NCBI RefSeq assembly: GCF_000219625.1
Contig: NC_018216.1
Location: 1,178,001 to 1,242,000, forward strand
Length of the DNA stretch: 64,000 nt
From: Zymoseptoria tritici IPO323
Lineage: Eukaryota; Ascomycota; Dothideomycetes; Mycosphaerellales; Mycosphaerellaceae
Direction: 5' to 3'
Positions 31,995 through 43,200 of the stretch are shown one piece after another. Below the pieces are notes generated by a model, which was given only the letters and a program-made list of their open reading frames with translations, was not told the origin of the DNA and searched no databases. The position numbers were made by a program, and so were the translations under genes. Within the stretch, counting starts at the first letter, position 1. Every line of letters starts with the position of its first letter.

Positions 31995-34672
31995 GGTTAT
32001 ATCAAGCAGTGTGGAGGCGATGTGGTTGTGGAGAAAGACCCCGGAACGCGAGAGCTTGTCCGAGACGAGAAAGCGTGGGATGTATCCAACCAGCGGGTGG
32101 ACGCGGCCTCGCCCGTTGGACGCGGTGTGATGCAGTCTGAATTGATCTGCAGCAGTGCCGTAGTTCAGGCGCAAGAGTCTCCGTGTTGTATCGAGGAAAT
32201 CGCTGTTTTGATTCTTTAATGCGGTGAACGGTGAGCGGTCGACGATGAAACTCTGTCTCGATCGACCAACGATTCAACGTGGCCGTGCCGGCTCGACGGC
32301 CGGTATGAAATCGAGACCGCAAGGCGAGGCTGAGAGGTTGGACAGTATCGCTGGAGACAGAGGCGGAGTTGCATGTGCAAATGTGGGGTTGCTGGTGATG
32401 TGCAGCCAGGGTGCTGCGATACGCAAAGGATCGATGAAACTCGCGCTGCAGCGATGCCGACCACCTTGCTTTTGGCGACGTGGGACCGCAGGACTGTCAA
32501 TGTTCAGGTCGAGTCGCACGAGATGGAGCAGGCAGGCGGACTATGTATGAGTCCACCGAGGCGTCTGCCTAAGCACACACGGCAAACCGATTACTCCACC
32601 ACCTCGAATGGGGCGGAGTTAAGGGTGCGTCAGACAATGGGTCAGTATGCTCGAATTTAGCTGTGGAGTCAGCCCCGAACAAGGCGACTGCAGGTGATGA
32701 GTCGATGACTGGACGGGGCTAGTTTCAGTGGCCTCCGTGACTTGGATAGTACGCACCCATCAACGCCTTGGGAATGGAGGCATTTCAGGTTTGCCCAGAT
32801 AGTGGTTGACGATAAGCAGACCTGGAGGTGGCGGTGGTTGGGCCCAAGTCAGCTCGGCCCAAGGCTGTAATGATCCATACCTAGAGGAGCCATACAGTCT
32901 CAAAGTAGACAATCCTGCGTCAGCATAATGCCTACCTCCCCAATGAATGACTCGAAGCAGAAGAACAACCAAGCCGCCGCATCGAGCAATTCGCCATTCC
33001 ACGCAGTACCTGCAGGGAAGACCCAAATGCATGCAGCAGTTCGCGCGGTCTCGACGACGACGCGAAGCTCCATTTCATCATCACGGTCGCCGCCTTGCAC
33101 GATCGCAGAGTCGGCGTTCCAATTCGCGAATCGTGAAAGGACGTGAATCCCCGCGACAGGCGCCAGTAGCTTGTGAGGTGCAGTAGCGCAAGTGGAAGAT
33201 CACTGTGTACGGCTCATCATCATTGTTCCCGCCACATCCTCGGGCGGTGTGTCTCGGCTCTGTGGGTGTACTGCTGATAACGAATCGGCACGTGAAGGTG
33301 GTGATGAACAATGACCTTGATCGATGGTGTTGGTGAGAGGGTGTGGTCGTGAGAGAAAGAAGAGGTCATCTGCGCTTGTGGACAGAGGGAACGTGGAGCG
33401 GAGCAAGGTTCGATCGCCGGTCGGGCGAGGCCGACCCGGGGAATTCAAGGGCTCCGTGTAAAGTCTAATCAACCTTGAATCAATGTTCCGTGGGCCGCGA
33501 GATCCAAGCCAGGATGTCCCAAGGACAACTTCAATCCATCTCAACCTGGTCCGCAGGTATATGCACTCCCAGGGCTACTTACATTCTCAACCGCATCAAT
33601 GGCAAATCCGCTCGTTCAAGCTCAAGAGGGCAGGGCAGGCATCGAATCCCTCCCTCCGGACATCAGCCATACTCATCCCGAACCAGAACGCCCCCAGCTG
33701 ACATCGAGCCGACTGCATGACCATCACACTCTTTCGAGATATCGTGGCGTCTGTCTATCAACCTGCACAACGTCTCACACCCCCAGACGCCAGATATGCA
33801 GTCATCACTCTATTTTCACAATGCACTCGACCCGCAAATGGACCGCATATGGATCGTGGTCGCCTGGGTGGCCTCCTCGTAGACGCACCCACCAGAGAAG
33901 ATCTTCAAGTCTCTAAAATACCTCGTCCAGCTCTTGCTATTCAATGTGCTCGTTGACTGTCCGAAATACCTCGCCCACAGCTCGCGACCCGCCATTCTCT
34001 CATACCCTCCAACATTCCAAATGCCTCAAATTGCATCGGGCGAGTGACAAAAACTCTCCGAGACACCCAAGTCTCAAACTCTCACACCCTCACACAAGGC
34101 TGCAGGGGCCCACTGAGACATACATGCATATGTCTACTTCAGCTCTCACAAATCCCTCTTTTCCTCTCAGCTGCCTATCACCACTTCCTTTGTCCGAAGC
34201 TTGATCTCGGAAGAATCGAACCGGGCACACGGGTCTTGGATTGACTTTGTTTGACAGTTCCTCTTCTTCGAGTGGGGAGTGTGACTAAAGTCATGCGTGC
34301 GTCTTTGTATGGTGGGAACCTGATGTGGCGAAGGGAGAGGTCGAGACGGATGTGCAGCAGCATGCTGTGCATTGTTGATCTGTACATGCCGGTAGACGAA
34401 TGTCTCTTGTCCTTCGCTGAGTAGATGAAGTTCGAGCTTAGTGGAGCTCATATACGAGATGTGAGAGCGAAAGACATCAGATGATTTTTGTTTTGCACCG
34501 CCATTATTGTACGTCCCTGCTCTCAGCTAATCTATTGACACTCGCTCGCAAAAACACCCGTATCGAAGCCTCGTGGCCCAGCGCGATTGCTCGCCGCTCG
34601 ATTTCATGCTCTCCAAATCTCACCTCAGCATCAATGCCAGATCGAGGTTCCTAGATGCAAGAAAACAAACGA
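31995..34672. other. Gene-poor region, 2.7 kb
   Basis: No gene can be firmly supported. Small ATG frames are at 32928-33146 (72 codons, plus), 33483-33701, 33599-33916 and 33717-33956 (three overlapping frames, plus) and 34167-34451 (94 codons, minus). The three overlapping plus frames cannot all be coding and none is recognisable. The 20-mer at 33177-33196 matches 29220-29239 at 19 positions. No tRNA was found. Confidence 0.45.
34167..34451 (-). CDS. Possible small protein of 94 residues (uncertain)
   Basis: An ATG-initiated frame begins MSSTKLELHLLSEGQETFVY and stays open for 94 codons, with a basic, His/Pro-rich remainder. It lies 222 bp downstream of the AlkB-like gene on the same strand, with no overlap. 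No domain is recognised, codon use cannot be judged on this length, and an overlapping frame (34178-34387) is equally open. It may be a chance frame or part of the 3' region of the upstream gene. Confidence 0.2.
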   Translation of the reverse strand: MSSTKLELHLLSEGQETFVYRHVQINNAQHAAAHPSRPLPSPHQVPTIQRRTHDFSHTPHSKKRNCQTKSIQDPCARFDSSEIKLRTKEVVIGS

Positions 34673-37600
34673 TCAGTCAACACATACCACCCTATCAACG
34701 CATCCTTCCCTCAATCCCTCCATCACCACGTCCTTCCCCTTGCCCTTCTCAGCCTCCAGCTCAACCATCTTCTTCAACGAGCTCATTGACAGATCATCAG
34801 GCTCAACCACATAGCTCGGCATCTCCTCCGGCTTCAAATGCTCCGGGCGAATTGTGCGGCAAGTCAGGGCGAACCGCAAACACTGATCGGCCACGACGGT
34901 GTGCTCGAGGTACTGCTGAATCTCGTACCCTTCCATGAGCACAATATCGCCATGGTTCAGCGTGATGTTAACCATATCCTTGGCGAAGTTCGGGCGCTTG
35001 GGGTAACGGAGTCCGAGTTCCTTAACAATTTCAGCGCGACGCCGCTTGTAAGCTGCTTTGTCGGTTGTGCGCAGGGGCTGGAGTTCTTCCCAGGCGGCGA
35101 GTCGGCGATCGAAGAGTTCTTCTGAACTCACTTTGACGCCATCGATCGTAGTGCCAGCTCCGCCAGGCACAGGGCGGTCCTCAGTGAAGAGGCCTTGCTT
35201 GGAACAGCCGAGGTGGTGCTTCTGCTTCATGCGGAGGTTCATTCTCGCCTTACCACCGAGTGAGAGAGTGGCAATGCGAGGGCCAAGGCCGGATTCACCA
35301 TCGTCGTGGTAGTCGATCTTCTGACCTTCCATATAGGCGAATATGAGGAGCTCGTTCATATCTTCGTGGTCGGTAGGGTCGAGAAGGGTTTGCGAGGCCC
35401 AGTTGAGGTTGGCGCGAGCAGCGCGGACGGGCCAGGGCGAGTCTGTGAATGGAAGGCAGGCGCCACCCGCGATGAACTTGTACGGCATACCATAGTTCAT
35501 GGAAAATGCCGTCATGTAGTCACCGATTTCCAGCTTGTCGGCCTTCTTGGCTGGTTTCTCCTCGTCCTGGTCGTCGTCGTCCAATATCGCATCCTGCGGC
35601 TCTTCTGTGTCCTCTGGACACTCGTCAGGGAGTTCAATATCATTTGCTTCTACGATGGCCACCGTTGCATTCTCGCGCGTAAGATCTGGTGCTCCAATCG
35701 ACCCTGAGAGTAGTTGTTCCAAAGAGCTTCGCTCTGTTGCGAGACTGGCAACCATGTCTGAAATGATCGGCACAATGTTCTGAGAGCCATTCGCACTGTT
35801 CTTCCGCACCTCGAAGTCTTTCAGCTCTTGTAGAAGTTCTTCTGCCGTCGGCAAGGGCCGCATAGGCGACATTGAGTCTTCTTTCAGCGACTGTTTGCTT
35901 TCCGATGGTGATGCAGATCTCGTCTCGCCTGCAGGCTGGAGTGTTGGTTTGTAGGTGGTGGCTTGGTTCTTGACACGACTCTTCGGCTGCTTCTTCACTG
36001 TAGCATCTGTGCCACCGCTCATCTTCTCGACGCCGAATCGCCGACGCTGCAGATGCAGATCCATTTCCGGATCTTGGGTCCGCTGCATGGCGGCAAACAT
36101 TTCATCTGAACCTCCAGGCAAGCTGTTGATCTTCTTGTTAGACACAGCGTGGATGAATGCGCCCTTGATGCCAGGAATGGTGTACCTGTACACCTTGAAC
36201 CCGTGTAGGTAAGTGACAGACACATCAGCTCCGCCACTGTACTTGTTACGAGCGAGAGCTGGCCCATCGCCAACGTTCTCCCACGGTTGATGCAGCATTA
36301 GTGGAGTGACGGGGATGTGGTTCGGAAAATTGGTGTAGGTGCAGGCTGGATTGTCGCATTGCCAGCCCTTGAAGAGACGGCGATGACTGCACCGGCCACA
36401 TTCAGGGCAACAAACACCGCGTGTATTGATAGCAGTCAGATTGTCGCCGATGACATGACCAACATCAAGCGCGGGCGGCTTGACGCTGTAGGGCGCTTCT
36501 TCGACCTGCCATGGGCTTCGATGGAGAAGAAAGGCTGGGTTGTAGGGCAGATTGCCGTATGGAGCTTGTTCACCAGTCGGAAGCTGCCAGAAGAGCGCGC
36601 AACCTGCGGTGAGACACATCCAGCCCGTGAGATATATCATCGGATACTCGCGGTTGCAGTGCGTGCAGGTGCCTTTGACCAGATCGATAGTACCGGCTAG
36701 ACGCTCCTCCTCCGTGAGCAGGGCTTGTTCAGGCGCATGCCAGACCTTCTGGGTTGAATCAAGGCGCTCAAAGCGGTACTTGATCGTGGTAAAGACACTG
36801 TTGCCTTTGCCCATCGTCTTCTCAGCCCACACCGCAATTGGCTTGAACCACCCAAGGACATTGTATCGGTGAGGCATCTGGCAGATCGCGCCGTCGCTCT
36901 TGTTTCCACAGATGATGATCAGTGGATTCTCGTGCTTGATGTCGTTTAGCACAGCCTGAACCTGGGACTCATTCACACTATGATCTGACTTCGCGACCAA
37001 TCGGCCAGTGGATTTATCTGTCACCATCCCTCCACCTGCACCCCCAATGATGACGTCCGTGTCCATGTACTCTCGACAGCGGCTTCCACCATCGTACAGG
37101 AAAGAATAGACGTGGTGATCGTTCTGGTGGCACCCGCTCTGCGGCATCTTGAAGTATGGCACAGTCTCGCAGAGAGCTTGTCGGCTGTCCGCCCACACTT
37201 CCGGCGTGCCTTGAGGGAGAGGCTTCGAGGGCACTGGCTCGCGGTAGGTGAGCTTTTGGGAGAGAAGAAGTGCTTGAGGGTCGATGGAGGATTCGGAGAT
37301 GTCCTGAGTGGACGGCAGCGTGCCAGGAGGTGTAAGCAGTCCTCCTGGAGCATTCGGGAGAGCAGTCTGGGCTGCGGGTGTAAGCATCAAAGCGGCACTC
37401 TGTCTCGAAGAAGCCTTCTCCGTAGGAGTTTTCATCGGAGTGGCTGGCTTCTTGGTACGAATTCTTTTTGGAGTGGCTTTCTTCTTGATTGCAGAGGCCG
37501 TCGGTGCGGATTTCGGCTTCGACACAGTCTCGTTTTTGACTGCGGACTGCTTCCCTAGGAGCTTCCTCTTCGTAGCGGCGATGCTCGCCTTCTTGCCCAC

Positions 37601-38911
37601 CACTTCTTCATTCTCCGATGCATTTGATCCATCTTGCTCGACTTCCTCGTCCGCTTCGGCTGTGTATTCGTCTTCGAGTCCATCACTTGAGTTAGCTTTG
37701 ATCCAGCTGGGAATGCTCAGCTTGACTACGAGCTTGTCCACAACTGAGCCTTCGTTTGGTATCGAGCCTCGTGCAGATCTCTTTGTCGGTGGCAGAGAAT
37801 CTTCTGCACCTATGTCATTGACAGTGGTTTTACGCTTTCGGGTCTTGCCAGTTCGAGGGACAGGTGCATCGGTTGAACTTTCAACTGTGGTGTCAGGCGC
37901 TTCCAGCGCAGTAGTCATCTCGCCGAGAGTGCCGTATCGATTTGCTTTCTTCGACGCTCGACCGGATCGAGTCTTGACTATGTGCGAAGATTCTGATTTC
38001 TTCGACTGCGCTACGCTGGCTTGACCTAAAGCTTGGGTATCGTCTACTGGCTTTTTTGTCGCCAAATCCATGTCTTCATTGTGAGCTGAAGTAGACATCG
38101 TGGTTTGTGTCAAGTTTAATGAAGCCTGATACGTCTCTTCGAGGTCAGATGGGGGATCGGACAGCTGACTCGAAGCAGAAGAAACAGCTGACGCCGGACT
38201 GTCATCTGCATCCATCCGCATGTTCGACTCGACCATGTCCACCACTGGCAGCTGCATCTGCTGTGGGTGATCGGTAGCCGAGAATTCTGGTTTCGAGACT
38301 TTCGCATCCGGAATCTCTTCTTCGCTGGGTGCCTCGGAGGCCATACGTGCAGTCAATTGCCTTCCTTGGGAGACGATGATGTTTGACTCTGGCGAAGATG
38401 GAGAAGCCTCATCGACCGGCAAGGTCGAGGCTTGAGGAGCGGACCGCCAGTCTTTGGCATTGTTTGCGCCGGCCGTTGTCTTCGCCGACGAGGGTATCCG
38501 CTTGCACGGACGTTTCGGAGCAGCCACTGGTGTTTTTGGAAGTGATATTGACTTCGTGATACTTGCCGGTGAGGTTGGATTTGGGTGTAAAAAGCTCTGC
38601 TTCTTCGCCGAAATGTTATTGCCAGACGATACAGTGGTCGCAGTGACCTGCTTAATCGCTGATCGCCTTCTAGACAGCGAGGTCTCGTCTTCCTCTCTCT
38701 CGTGCCCTGCTGAGCTGCGCTCCAGGCTCTCTGCGCCATTGCCTGCACTCTCAGCGTCCTCCGTCTGCCCTGACTTTTTGAATGCGGCATCAAAAGCTGC
38801 AGCTTCAGCGTACATTGGCTTCGCTTTGATGGTCCCCAGGTGACGTCCAGATTGGCGACGCTCTTGGAACTGGCTCAGGTCCACATCGGTCGGGGAGTTG
38901 GAAGGCGCCAT
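34673..38911 (-). CDS. Large AlkB-like Fe(II)/2-oxoglutarate dioxygenase with zinc-ribbon-like clusters
   Basis: A single exon of 1412 residues from the first ATG (38911). Residues 1 to about 560 are Ser/Thr/Lys/Pro-rich and nuclear-looking, with basic motifs (KKKATPKRIRTKKPATPMK). A globular region (about 600-960) contains two Cys clusters: CTHCNREYP...GWMCLTAGC (about 746-770) and CCPECGRCSH...GWQCDNPAC (about 831-856), each like a C4 zinc ribbon. The C-terminal ~300 residues are an AlkB-type double-stranded beta-helix: KIDYHDDGESGLGPRIATLS supplies the HxD pair (H1202, D1204), YLEHTV the distal His (H1337), and LRFALTCRTI the 2-oxoglutarate-binding Arg pair (R1346, R1352). All catalytic residues are present, so it should be active. 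AlkB enzymes remove alkyl groups from DNA, RNA or protein; the substrate here is unknown. It lies downstream of the Red1-like gene on the same strand. Confidence 0.9.
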   Translation of the reverse strand: MAPSNSPTDVDLSQFQERRQSGRHLGTIKAKPMYAEAAAFDAAFKKSGQTEDAESAGNGAESLERSSAGHEREEDETSLSRRRSAIKQVTATTVSSGNNISAKKQSFLHPNPTSPASITKSISLPKTPVAAPKRPCKRIPSSAKTTAGANNAKDWRSAPQASTLPVDEASPSSPESNIIVSQGRQLTARMASEAPSEEEIPDAKVSKPEFSATDHPQQMQLPVVDMVESNMRMDADDSPASAVSSASSQLSDPPSDLEETYQASLNLTQTTMSTSAHNEDMDLATKKPVDDTQALGQASVAQSKKSESSHIVKTRSGRASKKANRYGTLGEMTTALEAPDTTVESSTDAPVPRTGKTRKRKTTVNDIGAEDSLPPTKRSARGSIPNEGSVVDKLVVKLSIPSWIKANSSDGLEDEYTAEADEEVEQDGSNASENEEVVGKKASIAATKRKLLGKQSAVKNETVSKPKSAPTASAIKKKATPKRIRTKKPATPMKTPTEKASSRQSAALMLTPAAQTALPNAPGGLLTPPGTLPSTQDISESSIDPQALLLSQKLTYREPVPSKPLPQGTPEVWADSRQALCETVPYFKMPQSGCHQNDHHVYSFLYDGGSRCREYMDTDVIIGGAGGGMVTDKSTGRLVAKSDHSVNESQVQAVLNDIKHENPLIIICGNKSDGAICQMPHRYNVLGWFKPIAVWAEKTMGKGNSVFTTIKYRFERLDSTQKVWHAPEQALLTEEERLAGTIDLVKGTCTHCNREYPMIYLTGWMCLTAGCALFWQLPTGEQAPYGNLPYNPAFLLHRSPWQVEEAPYSVKPPALDVGHVIGDNLTAINTRGVCCPECGRCSHRRLFKGWQCDNPACTYTNFPNHIPVTPLMLHQPWENVGDGPALARNKYSGGADVSVTYLHGFKVYRYTIPGIKGAFIHAVSNKKINSLPGGSDEMFAAMQRTQDPEMDLHLQRRRFGVEKMSGGTDATVKKQPKSRVKNQATTYKPTLQPAGETRSASPSESKQSLKEDSMSPMRPLPTAEELLQELKDFEVRKNSANGSQNIVPIISDMVASLATERSSLEQLLSGSIGAPDLTRENATVAIVEANDIELPDECPEDTEEPQDAILDDDDQDEEKPAKKADKLEIGDYMTAFSMNYGMPYKFIAGGACLPFTDSPWPVRAARANLNWASQTLLDPTDHEDMNELLIFAYMEGQKIDYHDDGESGLGPRIATLSLGGKARMNLRMKQKHHLGCSKQGLFTEDRPVPGGAGTTIDGVKVSSEELFDRRLAAWEELQPLRTTDKAAYKRRRAEIVKELGLRYPKRPNFAKDMVNITLNHGDIVLMEGYEIQQYLEHTVVADQCLRFALTCRTIRPEHLKPEEMPSYVVEPDDLSMSSLKKMVELEAEKGKGKDVVMEGLREGCVDRVVCVD

Positions 38912-40298
38912 TGCAATCGAGAAAGGCTTGGTCGGTGTTGTTGTTGGTGGAAGCGTGATAGATGAAGCTTGCAAATCTTTTGAAGCCTGCAGGCTTCTGA
39001 TCAATCAAGTCTGTTCAAAGCGGCTGAAGTGATGAAAATCTGGCAGTGCGAGCACGTGCAAACCTTCAAGCTTAACGACGGGAAGCTCGTAGTGGATGTC
39101 TCTCGCTCCTCTCAGCAAATAAGAATGTTCTGCAATCGCCTTGTCTCAATGCAGCCGTTTGGACATCGATGTCAGTCGCACGTGGAACGTTATTCGAAAG
39201 AAGGTGAAGGTGGTGAAGCTTCAGTCGCCGACCAGCTGCGGAAATTCTTGAAAGGCAGTCGCGGTGCCCGGATCGCGATGATGCATATTATATAACCCGA
39301 TTGTGATGACCTCGGGAGCTGCTCTGGTTGGTTGATATATGAAGGAAGGGTGGCTAGAAAGAGGACTAGAGGTCTAGAGGTCGAGTCATCCTTCGCGGTG
39401 GTGAGGCGCACGGACGATGAGTTCCCAATGGGCGGAGTGCGGGCCGAGGGTGGGGAAGATCGGCCGGGATTGTTGAAGTGAATGAACGGCTGCGGATTTG
39501 ATGCGATCTGCGACGATATATGTATAAGAAGACTGAACATCAAGACCATGCAGCTCACTGACTGACTTGAGCAATTGCCACCGACATACAAACTAGTGCA
39601 GAGTCGTCCCGAATGTTCCGGCACGGTTTCTTTCATATGGCACGAAATTCGTGGGACACTTTGCAAAGGTGACCTCGTGCAAGTAACTCAGTGGACATGC
39701 TCAGTACTCGTGCAGATAAATTAGCGAGGCATGCTTCCAGCCGTACAGGTAAGTTGGCAAGACATGTCGAGTTATGCTAGATGAGCGTGCAGAGAAGTTA
39801 GCAAACATGGTAAGTACACGTACGAATAGCATACGTTGGAGTGCCAAGATGTTTGTATTCTACAGCTTGCTACTGCGTGTACAAGAAGAGCGACGCTGAT
39901 CTACTATGCATAGTCTCTGCCAAGATATGAATTGCGCTTTCATCACCATGAAGCTCCCCTGAACGTGCTGATGTGAAGCCATTCTATCGTCGCGGCCAGA
40001 GAAGCTCGACGCGTGTGAGCATCTGCTACTGCGTGGAGTGGCCCCAACCGCGGGCGCTCCACAACATGTCCTCCGGACATGCCTCCTTCCCTTCAACTTG
40101 CCCGGAAGAATAGCTCGCCAAGCTCATCCTCTCTGTTCTTTCTGCGCTGCTTTTACTCCCCAAATATGCTTCTCGCGATGCGCTGTATCATGTCGGTGTT
40201 GGTAACAGAAGAGACAAGAAGGGTCACGATGATGTAAAAGCCAAGCACAAAGCCAACAGACAAGCCAAGCTTGCTTGCTCGGCAGAGTGGATCACGCC
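38912..40298. other. Intergenic region with degenerate 33-bp repeats
   Basis: It lies between the 5' end of the AlkB-like gene and the 3' end of the Red1-like gene (both minus strand). The open frame at 39190-39666 has no ATG at its start and no motifs. The notable content is the degenerate tandem repeat at 39676-39851. Confidence 0.55.
39676..39851. repeat. Degenerate 33-bp tandem repeat array (4 units plus a remnant)
   Basis: Units begin with CGTGC or CGTAC at 39676, 39709, 39742, 39786 and 39819. Spacing is 33, 33, 44 and 33 bp. Consensus of the first part is CGTGCAGATAAGTTAGCAAG followed by ACATG and a variable remainder. The third unit carries 11 extra bases, exactly one third of the period. 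Units are 60-80% alike by eye and non-coding. Confidence 0.65.
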
Positions 40299-43200
40299 TC
40301 AGGTGTCTTTGAGCAGCAGAGTCTTGGTCGGATCGCCAATAAATTCTCGACGGAAGTCTGCGATGCGCTGTGCAATCACATCAACGTCTTGAGTCTTGTG
40401 AGTGATGCGCAACTCTTTGATGAGCGCATGAAGACCAGTCCGCCATCGCTGCTGACTCTCGGGATCGCTGGCCGGCATGCGCTCCGTGCCCAAGATTCGT
40501 AACAAGTCGTTGTCTGTGGGTTAGCCAGAGTCCCTGGTCAGTATGCTGCGTACTGGACCAATATTGCGTGAAGGGATAGGACGAAGTGTAATGGTGGAGT
40601 AGGATAAGAAGATTGACCAAATCGTCATCGAGTCGCCGAGGGAGTGAGTGCTACCGTGCCTAGCTTGGAGAGCCAGTTCGTGCATAATACTCACCGGATA
40701 GATCCACTGAATATATACGTCAGCTGTGATTCAATGTGACACACGTCGGTCTTACTCACTTGTTTTGAAGTGCTGGAAGCCGCAGCTCTTATCGTTGCAG
40801 CGACCGCCCACTTCGTACGGACAGAGCTGTTTGTTAGGGTCGATTCTGTGGGAGTACGTTAAGCTTTTGTGTCCGGAGACGGCCTCAAGGAACGAGGGAT
40901 GGAAACGAAAGTCCTTGAAGCGGGACAGCGGGCTGGTGTATGGCTTGTAGAAACCTGATTCAGCCTGCGGTTGCTGATGTACAACAACGTGCTGCTCCGA
41001 GGCAGGCTGGAGTTCAGGCGCGAGACCATCGTCAACCACGCGAATTCCTGTACGGTCCGTGGCGGGATTAGTCACATCCGGGTCGGGCTGAAGATCGGCG
41101 ACCAGATCAACATCCGGGGACTGAGCAGTGGACTGCTCTCCAGAGGTCGACTCCTCCGACTCACTCATTGAAGCCGACTCACTCATAGCGTCCGTTGATG
41201 CGGGCGATGGTGCGGCTACCTCATCTGCCGTCTCGATGTTCTGGCTAGGCTCATAGTCGTCGCCATTGTCGTCGGTATCATCGTCGGCGTCATTCGGTGA
41301 CACATTGGAGGGATCAACTTCTTCGGCGGGAATTGGAGCCCCAGCGTCATCTGCACTCCCAGATTCGGATGGGTTCACATCGACAATGGATGACGGGACA
41401 GGACCTGGCTGCGGCTCATAGACGTCGTCCATATCTTCATCTTCATCGTCATCGGGTGGGTCTGGGTCTTGGGCGTCGACGTTTGCTCGTGCAGAGAAGG
41501 TGGTGCTCGACTCCTCCAGCCGCGTGGACATGGCGGCTTGCTCGAAGCCTGGCGCGAGCAGACTTGCAGTGCCAAGCTCACCACCTTCAATGCTCTCGGT
41601 GCTCGATGAGTGTTCTGGCTCGTTGCTTGCGTTCTCAGTCGCGTTTGTCATAGTTACGTCCCGAGACTGTGTCGAGTCGGGTAGAGTGTCGGCTGCGGTG
41701 TCGGATGGCTCTTCATTATAGAAATCGTCCTCGTCCATCTCTGACTCATTTTGTTCCGTGGTTGGTTCCTGATGTTCGACCGCCGGTGGAAGCGTTTGTG
41801 CAGGTGCGCGAGTAGCTGGTGGGATATCCACACCTTGAGCCTGCAGTTCTAACAAACGACGTTTCAAAGATTCCTTTTCCTGCTCAGCAGCCCTCATCTT
41901 GTTCGCGGGAGTTGCGATAAGTGGCTTGGCCTGGGGGTTCGACTGCACTGCATTGGCGGGAGTGACCGAGCCCGACTCTGGCATGCTGGACGCGGAAGAA
42001 TCGCCTTCCACCGCTTTGGCGGCTTGCGCGTTTGACTTGGACTTCGTCTTACGGGTCTCAAGACGCGCGATCTTACGCTTCATCTCCTCGACTTCCTCCA
42101 ACTTGCGCTTCAAGTCCAACCCGGGTGTGCCGGGTGTCGATGCGCTGGCTGGCCCCAGAACACTGTACTTGGGAGGGAAGTCTCTCAGATTTCCTGGAGG
42201 TGACTGCTTCGTGGTTGTTTTCAATGACGTACCAGATGGCGCTTCATCGTCCTCGCGGTCATCTTCTTCGTCGCTGCTTGCTTCAATGATGAAACTTTCG
42301 GCCAGATGATTGGGTTGCCCGAAAGGTTGCTGCGTCGCACTACTCTGTCGACTCGGAGCTGCGAGACTGGCAATTTGCTGGGGTCGCTGAATGGTTGACA
42401 TTACCAATGGCACGATTGGAGATTGGTTGGACTTGGTGCGTGGTACCTCGGGCGTCTGGGTGCGGTCTTTGGCAAAGGTTGAGAATGTTGGCGTCGCAGA
42501 AGCTCGAGTTGTGAACAAACCTGGAAGACCAAATCCGCGGCTGATAGAAGGAGATGCAGGTGTCGGAATCGGCTGCATTGCCGGCTCAGAATGTGACTCT
42601 TGTGCACCATGCGCAGCAGACGGCTGATCACCTGTGCCGGAAGAATCCAGCGAGGTGCCATTGTCTTGCGCATTGACTATGATTGTGCTGCCATTGCATG
42701 CCGATCGTTGACCCAGTTCCGCTTGTTGGAAGGAGGGTGTTGCCGGTACAGGGTCGCTCATTGACACTTGAACATTTTGCTTTGCTCGCGCCGCGTTCAA
42801 TGCCTCAAGACGTTGACGAACAAGCTCGGTCTTGATCGTCTTCTTTGGTGGCGCCGCCCGAGGAAGCTGTGGCTCGACACGAGTCTCCTCTACTGGCAGA
42901 ATGGGCTGCGCCGAAGATGCAACTTGCAAAACAGAATCCGCAGCCTGATTGATAGGCGTGGAAGCCATTGACTCCGATTTCTTGTTCTTCGCCGCTTGAA
43001 GCTTGGCGAGATACGCAGAGCGGTCGGCCGGTGCAGGTTTTGAGACAGGTCGCTTCGCTGCAGTTGAAGGTCGCTGCTCACTTCCGAAAGGCGACACCGA
43101 GCCATTTGCCCGTGCTGCCGGCGCATTATCCGCACTAGGCACTGCCAATTGGAGGTTTCCATAAAGCCGGCGCAAAGCAGGTGTATTCCCGACCTCTTTT

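Noticed and set aside
33177..33196. tRNA A-box-like sequence TAGCGCAAGTGG
   Set aside because: No D stem and no B box downstream; kept only as a possible dispersed 20-mer.
34206..34222. tRNA T-arm-like sequence GGTTCGATTC on the minus strand
   Set aside because: The flanking bases do not form a T stem and no D or anticodon arm can be drawn.
39190..39666. 158-codon minus-strand frame upstream of the AlkB-like gene
   Set aside because: It begins with TTG, has no motif and crosses the promoter region.
39676..39851. Possible CRISPR-like array
   Set aside because: The units are degenerate without conserved direct repeats and unique spacers, and the genome is eukaryotic.
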